Source: Phaseolus vulgaris
Taxonomy: Eukaryota; Streptophyta; Magnoliopsida; Fabales; Fabaceae
DNA: 64,000 nucleotides
Direction of reading: 5' to 3'
Assembly (NCBI RefSeq): GCF_000499845.2
Contig: NC_023749.2
Location: 42,890,158 to 42,954,157 of the forward strand
Below are positions 14,094 through 24,820 of the stretch, in pieces. Under the pieces are notes generated by a model that was not told where the DNA came from, ran no database searches, and was given only the letters and a program-made list of their open reading frames with translations. The position numbers and the translations under genes are program-made. Every line of letters starts with the position of its first letter. The stretch's first letter is position 1.

Positions 14094-15765
14094 TTAATAC
14101 CTTTCCTTAGGAACCCATTTGGCCAATCCTTTAGGAACAAGGTACCTCCTAGCTTTACATGTTCTAGATACATGACCAGACTTCATACAATAAAAACATG
14201 TTGCAGTATGCATTGTTTTTGAACAACTAAAAGAAGAAAAACCTGTTTTGGAAGGAACAAAAAAACTGGACAGCTTTTTCACATTACTTTTCATTCCAGG
14301 ATTATATCCTAGACCATTTTTATTGAAAACAGCATTCTGTGAACCTAATAAGGTTTCAAGATTTTCTCTTCCTTTAGTGAAATTTGAAAGTGTTTTTAAC
14401 AAATATTCAACTTGTTTTTCCAGCTTCTTACAATTATCACAAGTTTTAATTGATGCATGCAAACATGTTAATTCAAGGCTAACCAATTCAGTTTTAGCTT
14501 TGTGCAGTTCTTCTTCAAGAGCTTTGACCTTAGATTCAAGTACCCTATTTACTCTATTCAATCTGTTGCACATTATAGCCAACCTTTTTGCTTCATTATG
14601 TGTTTCCTTAAAAGCTATTAACAGTTGATCATAGTTTTCATAATCAGTAGAAAAATAACTTACTGAGTCAGAGTTGTATCCTTCATCATTCACCATGAAG
14701 CACAAATTTGCTTCTTCACTTTCAGTTGAGGAATTACTGGATGAGGATACATCATTTTCTTCCCATGAGATGTATGCCCTTCTACCTTTGCCTTTGTCAC
14801 TCTTCTTGCTTGCTGATTTTTCTTTATTTTGATTGTTTGGACAATCAGCTTTTATATGACCTGGTTTACCACATCCAAAGCACGTGTAATTGGAAGAATT
14901 TGAATCATTAGGTTGTTTGGAGTACCTCTTTCTTTGCTGAGTTTTGTCACAGTTTTTCTTTCTAAGAAACCTGCTAAATTTTCTGGTGAGCAGACTCACG
15001 GTCTCATCATGTTCAGGATCAACTTCTTCCTCACTTGTATCATGTTCCATGGTAGTTTTCAGAGCAATTCCTTTGGCCTTCTTCTCCACAGTTTCTTGTT
15101 CTTTCAATCTTTTCAGCTTTATGTCATGCTCTATCAGCTTTCCAAAAAGTGCAGCAGTGGACATCTTGGATAAATCTTTGGATTCTGAGATTGTTGTTAC
15201 CTTAGGCTGCCAGCTCCTATCAAGACATTTTAGCACCTTTATGTTGAGCTCTTCCTTGTCAAAGACTTTACCAAGGCTAGTGAGGTGATTTACAATATGT
15301 GTAAATCATTTCTGCACATCTGCAATACTTTCTTCTGATTGCATTCTGAACAGCTCGTACTCCTGAATTAGTGAGTGTTTCCTTGCCCGTTTCACATCAT
15401 CAATCCCTTCATGAGTTACCTCTAGTACATCCCACATCTCCTTTGCTGAGTTACATTGAGAGACTCTAAAGAACCCATCCATATTCAGTGCAGAGGTGAT
15501 GATATTCTTGGCTAATGAGTCATATTGGGCCTTCTTCTTCTCGGTTTCACTCCATTCAGATCAAGGCTTCTTTATTGTTTCATCTTTGACAACCTGCATA
15601 GGTATAAAAGGTCCACTGACCACTGCATCCCAGATTCCCATGTCAATAGACTCCATAAAGATCTTCATCCTGATTTTCCAGAAAGCATAGTTAACACCAC
15701 CAAACATAGGAGGTCTATTAATAGACGAACCTTCAGCAAAAGGCATTTTAAACGAAGACATCATG
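14094..15765 (-). pseudogene. Element 1 gag (UBN2-type, two zinc knuckles), two in-frame stops
   Basis: Nucleocapsid/capsid polyprotein of the copia element. The N-terminal part has SINRPPMFGGVNYAFWKIRM, the retroelement gag signature. A CCHC knuckle CFGCGKPGHIKADC lies near 14850-14890, and a second, CFYCMKSGHVSRTC, near the C-terminus (about 14160-14205). Between them is a Lys/Glu-rich, probably coiled-coil region. TGA stops at 15561-15563 and 15306-15308 lie in the same frame as the remainder, so they are point mutations rather than frameshifts. The stop at 14094 precedes pol, which is in another frame. Confidence 0.88.
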
Positions 15766-15793
15766 CATACACTTGAGCAAAATACAAGCCCTA

Positions 15794-15808
15794 GCTCTTG
15801 ATACCAAT
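15794..15808 (-). promoter_or_regulatory. Primer-binding site of element 1
   Basis: Minus-strand ATTGGTATCAAGAGC directly follows the 5' LTR. It resembles the TGGTATCAGAGC site complementary to initiator Met-tRNA used by plant copia elements, with one extra A. Confidence 0.85.
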
Positions 15809-17258
15809 TGTTGGGTCTATTAGTGTCTAAGTTCAAGAGGGGAGGGGTGAATTGAGCTTATAAAATTTTCGCAAAAACACACGATTAACAGTATATCAGA
15901 GGCAAAAGAACAGATTGTTTTTACATGAAACAGATTGATTCTTCAGAGCAGTCTTAGCACAATTTGAATTTGTTCAAATTAAAATTGTAATCAACAGAGG
16001 ATTATAACAGAATCAGATTAGTTGAATTTTATGAGTATGAAGAATACAACTATGCTATGAAAACAATCAAATTCATTCAACACAAGGTTTTAAAGAGAAT
16101 GAATCTTTCCCAGGTTTTAATGACTAGACTATTTGTTCACAGATCAATTAAAACAACATATACAACTGCCTTGTTTATGATCAGAGAGCTTTAACAAATC
16201 AGGAAGAACAGTTTTTACTTAAACCCAGAATTAACAGATTCAATTTCAAAAGAACAGATTTAGTTCTTGACAGAAATAAGCAAAACCAGAAATGAGTGCA
16301 GGGATGAGAAGAAAAGGCACTCAAGTTTTTATACTGGTTCACTCATACAGAGCTATGTCCAGTTTCACCTTACCCCAAGGTGGAATTCACTAAAAACAGT
16401 ACCAATCACTTACAAACACAGCAGTTCTTGAACACTACAAGAACAATACAATCAATGCTGAAAAACCCTATTTCAGCACACCTTGCACTCCAAGAAACCC
16501 TATCAAGGAGTGACTAACACTTACACCTTTAAAAACCAGAATAAAGGAAAGATTACACCTGAAAAGAAGATGCAAGAACTCAAAACCAGTAGTTCAATTT
16601 GCTGCAGAACTGCACCAGCACCTTCACCAAGATCAAAGGTTTCCTAGAACAAGCACACTTGAAAATCCCTTTGGAAAACCTTTCAAAAAACCTTTCAATC
16701 CTTCTTCTCACATAGAAAATGTTTGATCTCTGTCAAAAACGTAATTGCTCAGCATTCTTTCATGTGAGAGAGGCTTTTCTTTATATAGAAAACAGTTTCT
16801 AACTTCTTTTCAAAAAACAGTTGAAAAGTTGTTGTAAAAACAACAGATTCAGTTTTGAACTTAAGAGATTCATTTTGTGAAAACTGCCAACTTAGCTAAC
16901 TGAAATAACTGTCTGAGTTGTACCTTTGGTGCCCTAACTAACTATCGAAAATCCTTTCAGCAAACCAAAGAATAAACCTGTTCTTTTATAGAGAAATAGA
17001 TTTATTTTTGTGTAGTATCCTGATTTTAGAAGAAAACTCTAAAAAGCTTTTGGAAAAACTTTTAACCACTTCATGTGCTTGATCTAGGCTTGGTTAGGCA
17101 TCTAGGATAGATCATGTACCAAAAGGCAACCTTACACAACCACAAGCCTACATACAAGATCATCTAAACCTATTACAAACTTTACAACAAACTAGCTATT
17201 TTCTACATCAAACACAAACTAACACTAGGTAGAGAAGGGGCTTCATCCATCTTCAACA
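15809..17258 (-). repeat. 5' LTR of element 1
   Basis: A 1450-bp LTR. On the minus strand a TATA-like CTATATAAAGAAAAG sits at about 16774-16788, a plausible core promoter. It is followed outside by the CTTGC duplication (17259-17263). Confidence 0.93.
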
Positions 17259-19475
17259 CTTGCAAGACTTATGATTGAGATTTTCTTACAATATTCACAC
17301 CTCGTAAATATTAACTTGTAGAGCACCTGTGGTTCCATGAATTAGCTGGAAGACCTATTAGATTTTCTTCAGCTATGTACCTTTCAATCATTGAAGCTTC
17401 TGGAAGATAATGATTTTTCACATAACCTTTCAAAATTTTCATGTACTGCTCAACAGGATACATCCATCTTAAGTACTCTGCTCCACACAATTTAACTTCT
17501 CTTACCAGATGCACTACTAGATGAACCATGATGTCGAAAAAAGATGAAGGAAAAAACATCTCCAATTCACACAAGATAACAACAATTTCATCTTCAAGCT
17601 CATCTAGTTTTAATTGATCAATGACTTTACAACAGATGGAAGAGAAGAATGAGCATAAACGGGTTATGGTATGTCTAACATTTTTTTGTAAGATTCTATG
17701 AATAGCTACCGACAACAACTATTGCATCAAGATGTGGCAATCATGAGACTTCAATCCAATTAACTTCAAATCTTGCATTAACACTAGGCTCTTCACATTT
17801 GAGGAATGTCCTTGTGGCACTTTCACACCCTTTAGATATTGAGAAAAACTTATTTTTTTTATCTTTTGACATGGTGTAACAAGCTGGGGGCAAATATGTA
17901 CGCTTACCCATTTCTATGGGTGCCAACTCGCCTCGTATGTTCATCTCAATCAAATCTAAATGAGCATTTAGACCATCCTTCATCTTCCCATTAATGTTAA
18001 CAAGTGTACCAATTAAGCTATCACACACATTCTTCTCAACATGCATTACATTTATACAATGTCTAACTTCTAACCTTGACTAGTACGAAAGATCAAAGAA
18101 GATTGATTTTTTCTTCCAAATGTTTGTCACAAATGACTTTTTTTTCGACTTACCGAAGGTGTAGTCTATGTTATTTACCTTTTCGTAAACCTTAACACCA
18201 GTTAATGGAGTTGGTGGACTACTAGTCTCGGTGTCCTAAAGTCTTTTTTCAATATCCGATAAGGATGATGACTTCTAAGAAACCTCTGATGCCGAAGATA
18301 TACTGTCTTCCTTTCATGTTTCAATTGTTGAGAAGCGGTGTCTTCTTCGCATATTGGACATGCTTTATGACCCTTAACACTATACCCTGATAAGTTACCA
18401 TATGCCGGAAAGTCATTGATGATGCAAAATAACATGGCATGCATCTTGAAAGTTTCATTAGCAAATTCGTCAAGTACTTCAACTCCCTAATCCCACATTA
18501 ACTTCAAATATTCAATTAGGGGACTTCGATAAGCATCTATGTCATTTCTTGGTTGTTTCAGACCATATATCATCATAGACAACATCATGTATTTTTGCTT
18601 CATGCACAATCCAGGAGGTAAGTTTTAAATAACTAGCATAATAGGTCATGAACTGATTCGTACTCATATTACCAAACGAATTCATTCCTTGTAGTTAAAC
18701 CAAGTTGGATATTTCTTGATTCTTTACCAAACTTTGGAAACTCATTATCAAATTTCTTCCATTGAATAGAATCAAATGGATGTTGGTACATGCCACATTT
18801 CCTCTCATCTGCATGCCATCCAAGATTCTTAGCATCGTTCGGGCTTGCAAACAAATGCTTCATCTTTGGAATGATGGGAGATACCACATAACCTTCATTT
18901 GGGGTCCATGCTTTTCTATCTCTTCAATAGTATCATCATCTTTTTGTTTCAACTTATAACGTGAGAACCCACACCTCGGACAACTTTTCAACAATTCAAA
19001 ATCTTTCCTGTATAATATACAATCATTAGGACATGCATGTATCTTTTTATACTTCATACCCATTGGACAAAGAATCTTTTTGGCATCATAATTACGATTA
19101 GGTAGACTATTTCCCTTTGGAAGCATATCCTTCAACAACTGAAGCAATTCCGTGAAGCTTTTATCAGTTCATCCATTTATTGCCTTCAAATTCATCAATC
19201 TTAACACCGCCGACAACCGTGTGAAGTTACTTGATCCAGGATACAATGGAGTCTCTGCATCGCTTGACATACTTCCATATCCATGCGCTTCTGCAAAAGA
19301 CTCAGCTCCCACATCACGAATCATGCCCTCCAATCGATCATCATCTACATCATCATGTACTGCATCATCCATGTTGGACCCTACATATTCTTCAGTTACG
19401 AAAACACGTGGTAAATTTAATAATTCACCATGCCATGTCCTCCAATTGATCATCATCTACAACAAAATTCAATTC
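17259..19475 (-). mobile_element. CACTA (En/Spm) transposon remnant, transposase part
   Basis: This is the upstream portion of the CACTA element whose 3' end is at 7540-8011. The orientation and order of transposase pieces (19456 down to 17311, then 7909 to 7643) show the copia element split one transposon. No terminal CACTA sequence is seen at the right edge, where it passes into LINE ORF1 sequence between about 19430 and 19480. Confidence 0.85.
17311..19456 (-). pseudogene. TNP2-like CACTA transposase, fragmented
   Basis: Successive minus-strand pieces match the plant TNP2 family. 19456-19169 is an acidic N-terminal region. 19147-18860 has ACPNDCILYRKDFELLKSCPRCG. 18887-18669 has NLGWHADERKCGMYQHP. 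18444-18202 has FPAYGNLSGYSVKGHKACPICEEDT. 18046-17741 has MHVEKNVCDSLIGTLVNINGK and GKRTYLPPACYTMS. 17718-17311 has LEMFFPSSFFDIMVHLVVHL and RWMYPVEQYMKILKGYVKN. Frameshifts and stops separate the pieces, so no active transposase is made. The enzyme would have cut CACTA termini. Confidence 0.9.
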
Positions 19476-20650
19476 TAGCGTTTGGCGTGCCACACCTAAT
19501 ACTGACGACGCCACCTGGCACTGAATCGTTGCCTCCTCTCCGGTTCCTATTTCATCACCTTCGCCAAAATCGGAACTCACAGAGTCAAGAAGAACCCCTT
19601 CACCACCACCATCTTCTGAACTAGCTTTTGTATCCACCTTTGTGCAAGCGTCGTTCCACTTACTAAAAAGTCTTCTTAATTCGTGGTCCGGGAAGCACAC
19701 CTCCTCTTCAAACAACACCTTACACAATATACTGTTGATACATATATCCTTCACCATACTGACCGATCCGACCACTAAAATCCTGACACGAAAAAGGGCA
19801 AACTCTAACACTTCCTTTTGTGTTGTTGCTTCATCTATCTCTACAACCTCCCCGACAAGAGCCCCTATACTAACAAAACACTGACTATTCCAAATTGGTA
19901 GAGGGATGCCTCTACAACGAACCTATGCACACCTCTTTTTAACTGCAAAAGATCCGTCCCAAGGAAAATCCGACGTAGACATACCATCAAACCATTCTTT
20001 GTTATCATCAATAAGCTTCCCAATGATACCATCGTCGTCACAAGATAACAGAACAAACCTCTCCCTGAGATTTATCAACCTAACAAGGCTAAAACCTCTC
20101 ATGATAAAGCTTTCCTTGACCGACTGCAGGCAGAAAGCCTCCTTAAGACAATCAACAAAGCAACCATCTAGCCAAGAGGACGACTCCACATTAACGCTAA
20201 ATTAAGTAGCTCTTGCAGACTCTTGGGAACAACTCGCTTTCTCTCTTGAGACTATCTGGACATAAGATAGCTTCTATTTCTGCTGCATCTTCAATCTCCA
20301 TACGTTCGTAGGACTCTTCACTCTCTTCTTGGAGTTTCACTCTTTCCTTGACACCTCATTCCTCCGATATTTAGGTAGGTTCACTTGTAGCTTTCACGTA
20401 CTTATCCAAATTGCATCCAACTTCCTTTTCAAAGCAGAAGCGTCTGCCACATCTTGAAACCTGACAAAACCAAACATCTGATTCCTTGAGTTAAGCTTTC
20501 TGGATATGAAGACATCCAAAACTCTTCCCCATCTCAGAAAAACTTTCCACATTTCCCTTTTAAAGAAATGATCAGGAAAGTTAATGAAGAAAAACGAAAT
20601 ATCCACCATTGCCCTGCACAGTTCTCTCAGTAGAGACACTCTACCTCACC
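19425..20650 (-). pseudogene. LINE ORF1 N-terminal part (RRM-like RNA-binding protein), broken
   Basis: Minus-strand frames at 20639-20394, 20189-19923 and 19811-19425 together resemble the first ORF of plant L1-type LINEs. An RRM-like start has ISFFFINFPDHF and WGRVLDVFISRKLNSRNQMFGFVRF (the second motif spans about 25 residues at 20530-20455). It is followed by a region with SMVKDICINSILCKVLFEEE and an acidic Gly/Glu-rich stretch. Frameshifts separate the parts. The 5' end of a LINE is kept while its 3' end is missing, the reverse of usual LINE truncation. The ORF runs directly into CACTA sequence. Confidence 0.65.
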
Positions 20651-21440
20651 TGTTTCTCTCTCTTTAATTATATTTGGAATGTGCTGATGCATTGAATGCA
20701 TCAAGTTGTTAATTCGTAAACAAGTATTTTCTTTTTCACATATCAGTTGATAGAAAATGTGTATTCTAGACACTTGAGTCCTTATAAAAATTATATTAAA
20801 ATGATGCGAGAAGTATCACTATTCAAAGAGCAAAAAGGAGGTAACAAAGTTATTGATCAATTAAAATTAGTATGCATAGGAATACAGCTACTCGGTCTCA
20901 AGAACAATTTCTTTTTTTCGGTAACATAATAAATAGATAAAAGCATTTCACGTTACTCTAACCCTTTTTAATACAAAACAACTCAATATTAATTAAGAAC
21001 ACCCTACTTCTAACAACTATGCAGAAAAAACTGCATTCGTATAGAAAAAATACAAAAAATCCTCCATAGGAACCTACTTAACAAATCAACTCTAAAACTA
21101 ATATAAAGTATACTTTAACTTAACTTCTACCCCCATAAAACCGGCTCATAAGGTTGGGGTTTGCACCCACTTATATACAATGAAATGTTTTCATCTTTAG
21201 TCGATGTGAGATCTCCAACACAAACTAACAGAAAAATATCCCCCTCATACACAACACATTAAGAACATCTCAACCCTTTAAACACAATATGTCAATACTA
21301 AGACGTTCAAAACAGCAACACAACAACGAACACATTAACAACATATTCATATTCACCTCAAGAAAACGAATCTGAATTGGTTAAGGTGGAATTTATATGC
21401 AGAGCAGTACCAGTTTTGAGTACAACAGCAGTGCTGGAAC
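20651..21440. other. AT-rich spacer with a short repeat-like block
   Basis: No gene. Around 21125-21215 the text ACCGGCTCATAAGGTTGGGG followed by GTCGATGTGAGATCTCCAACAC resembles a dispersed legume repeat, without identifiable ends. Confidence 0.45.
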
Positions 21441-23337
21441 TAGGGGTGGTCATGGATTGGATTTTTCAAAATCCAATCTATATCCAATCCAAATCCAAAT
21501 AAATGGACTGGATTTAAAATCCATATCCATTTTAACTAGAACAAATTTATTTGGATTTTTCTTAAATCCATTTAAAGTGGATAATCCACTTTCTTAATTA
21601 GATTAAATCCACTTTGTCAAATACATTAAATCCATTTTGATATGGACACAAACTAACTTGGCTTGAACTGGACCTAATCCGACTCAACTTGGATGCGGAT
21701 CGACGCGGACCAACTTGGTTCAACATCGACCTGGGCCCGGACCACTCGATATCGGCTCGGTCTCGAACAAATCGACATCGGCCCGGGCCCAGACGACCCA
21801 AAATCGACCTGAGCCCGGACGACTCAACATCGACTCGGGCCTGGACAACTCGACATCATCCCGGGCCCGACAACTCAACATCGGCCCAGGCCTAGACGAC
21901 TCGACATCGATCGGCCCCTCTTGGCTCGACACGGCCCGAGCCCAGATGACAAGACATCAGGCCCAGGACCAGACAACTCGACATCAGCCAGGATCCGTAC
22001 GACTCAACATCGGTACGAGCCCGTACGACTTAACATCGGCCCAAGCTCGTACAACTCGACATCGACCCAGGCCCGTACGACTTGACATCAATCTGGGCCC
22101 GTACGACTCAACATCAATCCGACACCATACAACTCGACATCGGCCCAGGCTCGTACGACTTGACTTCAACTCGGGCCCGTACAACTCGACATCGACTTGG
22201 GCCCATACAACTCGACATCGACCCAGGCCCGTACGACTTGAGATCGGTCCAGGCCTGTACGACTCGACATCGGCATAGGCCCGTACAACTCGACATCGAC
22301 CCGGGCCCGTACGACTCGACATCAACCCGGGCCCGTACGAGTTAACATCGGCCCGGGCCCGTATGAGTTAACATCGGCCCGGGCGTGTACGACTCGACAT
22401 CGGCCCGGGCCCGTACGACTCGACATCGGCCCGGGCCCGTACGACTTTACATAAGCCCGAGCCCGTACGACTTAACATCAGTTGAGGCCCGTACGACTCG
22501 ACATCAGCCTGGGACCGTACGATTCGACATCAGCCCGGGCCTGTACGACTCGAGATCGGTCCTGGCCCGTTCGACTCTACATCGGCCCGGGTCCGTACGA
22601 CTTGACATCAGCTCGCGCCCGTACGACTTGACATCGACCCGGGCCCGTACGACCCGAGATTTGCCCAGGCCCGTACGACTCGACATCGGCCCGGGTCCGT
22701 ACGACTCGACATCGGCTCGGGCCCATACGACTCAACATCGGCCCGTGCCTGTTCGACTCTTCATCGGCTTGGGTCTGTACAACTTGACATCAGCCGGGCC
22801 CGTACGACTCGACATAGGTCCGGGCCCGTACGACTCGGCATCAGCTCGGGCCCGTACGACTCGACATTGGCCCGGGCCCATACGACTTGACATCAGCCCC
22901 GACCCGTACGACTCGACATCGGCCCCGACCTGTACGACTCGACATCGGCTTGGGCCCGTACGACTCGAGATCGACCCGGGCCCGTGCGACTCGAGATTGG
23001 TCAGGGCCCGTACAACTCGAGATCGGCCCGGACCCGACACTCGACTTCGGCCCGGACCCGAATGACTCAACATCGGTTCGGGCTTGCTCTGCTCGACATC
23101 AACCTGGATTGTCTTGGCTCAACTTGGATCGGGCCAAGTCAAAACCCAACCCAAAATGTGATTTGGATAATCCAAAAATGTATCCAATCCATATCTAATC
23201 CATATCCAATTAAATGGATTGGATTTAAAATCCAAAAATATGGATTTTGATTTAAGATAAATCCATGGATTAAAACTAATATGGATTTGGATCATTATAA
23301 ATTGGATTTTGTAATTTGGATTTTTTGCCCACCCTTA
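21441..23337. mobile_element. Non-autonomous TIR element (hAT-like ends) packed with a GC-rich minisatellite
   Basis: The ends form imperfect inverted repeats: left TAGGGGTGGTCATGGATTGG, right reverse-complement TAAGGGTGGGCAAAAAATCC. GGGGTGG-type termini are typical of plant hAT elements. Just inside, both flanks hold ATCCAAATCC/GGATTTGGAT words in inverted arrangement (21450-21600 and 23160-23320). A 4-bp AACT occurs on both sides, but no clean 8-bp duplication is visible, so hAT is a guess. No transposase ORF is present. Confidence 0.55.
21665..23145 (+). repeat. 26-bp GC-rich tandem repeat (about 56 units)
   Basis: The consensus unit is CCCGTACGACTCGACATCGG plus CCCGGG (26 bp), repeated in direct orientation for about 1.48 kb with scattered substitutions, least diverged around 22280-22480. 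Each unit contains several CpGs and the palindromes CCCGGG and GTAC, in a genome that is otherwise AT-rich. Overlapping ORFs appear in most frames on both strands only because the sequence lacks stop words. None has a start context or domain, and I do not treat them as genes. Confidence 0.92.
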
Positions 23338-24150
23338 ACTTGATGCAAACACAACACAAATATAAAACACAACACAAATATAAAGGAGCAGGGTGACACT
23401 GGAAAATTATTCAACTTTTGTTTGCAATCTTTACCTTCAACGTAGATTGCACATATTTTGCGTCTGGAAAATTATCTCCATCATTAGTATAAATGTAGGG
23501 TCTATAACTTTTTATCTCATTTATAAGGAGGCACCCTTTAAGGTGTAAGAGTATTCCTAGTCTATAGGTGATTATGGTTTTTTATATTTATTTTTTATGA
23601 TAAAAAAATCATTAAATATTTTTAATGTAATTTTAAATTAGTTATCTATTATAATTTTTTCCAGATTTTCTTTTACTTCAATAAACATTTATATATTATA
23701 TTCTATTTTGCTCTATTATCATAATCAATTTTATTTTTTATATTAATTAAATTAAAAAATATGATTGAAAAGAAAAGCAATCCAACACTGCTTAATTAGT
23801 GCAATCTGTGGAGTTAATTTATGAGAGTCATGTTTCCATATATTGAACAGTTTGCGTTGCTAGGGATAGCTATTGAAATAGAAGATGAACAACATTCAAC
23901 TTGTGAATAAGAAAATAAACAAATTTATAGCACCAAGTAATTGGACCTTTTCTGTTTGTTTTTCTTTAAAAATTATAAATATAAATCTTTTGTTATTCAA
24001 AATGTTTTGATATTAGATATTCATTGGGGCTCCAACAGATAAACTTCTGCAGCAATGACAGAATCTCATTCAAGCTGCTTCAATGAAATATTATTAACTT
24101 TGAACACAACGAACATATATCTGGGAATAGAACAGAAAAAAATAGTAGAA
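23338..24150. other. AT-rich intergenic DNA
   Basis: No ORF, splice pair or repeat boundary supported. Confidence 0.6.
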
Positions 24151-24820
24151 TTTTAACAAAAGACACATAAAAGTAATAGACTCAATCTGTATTTCACAAA
24201 TCGTTTTGTTGTTTTTCCAAGTACTTCCAAATCATATCACATGTCATCTCCTCATATTAACGGATAATCTATCAGCTCAAACTTTAAATTTGGTTTATAT
24301 TTTGTTGCATAACCAATCACACATTTTACATAGTCATCATCTTCAATCTTTACAGAACGATAAAAAATTCTTCAATCTTTCATTGTTACTGGACAACGGT
24401 AACACAATTCAACCATGTATGATTAGCAGCAAATGAACAGATTTAAAATGGCTTGTTTGAGAGCTGATACTGTCAATGTATTCTTCACTTCAAGGTATCC
24501 ACTAATTTTACCCGTAAATACTGATGACATCAGCTCGTGACTGATGAAGAACCCATTCTCTGCAATGAAACGGAAGCAAAAATTAACTGTATGCTTCGTG
24601 CATAACTACTTCTTCAAGACTAAAACCAAATAGCAGTTACAAACAAAAAATGTACTTACGAGACACGAAGTAAATGATTCAATTTGAAATAGTGATGTAG
24701 CAATGAAATGAGCACCCAAAACAAAGAAAGGGTTTTAGAGAGGAAGAAAGAAGAGAAAGTGATCTAGCTACCGACATATATCAGATGAAGTGAATGGTAA
24801 CCTTCAAACATATATATAAC
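24150..24820 (-). other. Candidate small two-exon transcription unit
   Basis: On the minus strand, TTATATATATG (about 24810-24820) is followed about 30 bp on by a CT-rich leader containing TCTTCTTTCTTCCTCTC and AAAACCC. A good donor TC|GTAAGTAC (exon end 24660) and acceptor TTTCATTGCAG| (exon start 24559) define a 100-bp intron. Exon 2 opens with a short ORF and a 35-codon ORF. After them the DNA down to about 24150 is ORF-poor and resembles a 3' untranslated region, with an AATATAAA near 24297. The architecture looks like a real promoter and leader of a small gene or a gene truncated to its 5' part. No family is recognised and expression is unknown. Confidence 0.4.
24423..24530 (-). CDS. Putative 35-residue peptide ORF
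   Basis: ATG at 24530, stop TAA at 24423-24425. It begins MSSVFTGKISGYLEVK and ends NLFICC; a hydrophobic C-terminus closes with two cysteines. Its ATG overlaps by one base the TGA of an 8-codon upstream ORF (24556-24530, MGSSSVTS), forming TGATG, which could allow reinitiation. No homologue is recognised. Length alone makes chance likely; only its placement at the start of a plausible second exon supports it. Confidence 0.25.
   Translation of the reverse strand: MSSVFTGKISGYLEVKNTLTVSALKQAILNLFICC

Larger units (their letters stand above)
8012..17258 (-). mobile_element. Full-length Ty1/copia (Sirevirus-like) retrotransposon, element 1
   Basis: Two long direct repeats (8012-9462 and 15809-17258) bound the element and are flanked by CTTGC duplications. 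Read on the minus strand the order is 5' LTR, primer-binding site, gag, protease, integrase, reverse transcriptase, extra ORF, purine tract, 3' LTR. The LTRs differ at roughly 30 sites by eye (about 2%), suggesting a fairly recent insertion. gag and pol carry stops, frameshifts and an RNase H deletion, so the copy is not autonomous. It interrupts the CACTA transposase gene. Sirevirus assignment rests on the gag type, long LTRs and the extra 3' ORF and is inference. Confidence 0.93.

Noticed and set aside
17259..19475. Separate host genes in the small minus-strand ORFs
   Set aside because: They align in order to one TNP2-type transposase.
21689..23250. Many overlapping ORFs of 60-226 codons on both strands
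   Set aside because: They are products of the 26-bp minisatellite, which lacks stop codons in most frames. There is no start context, domain or codon bias.
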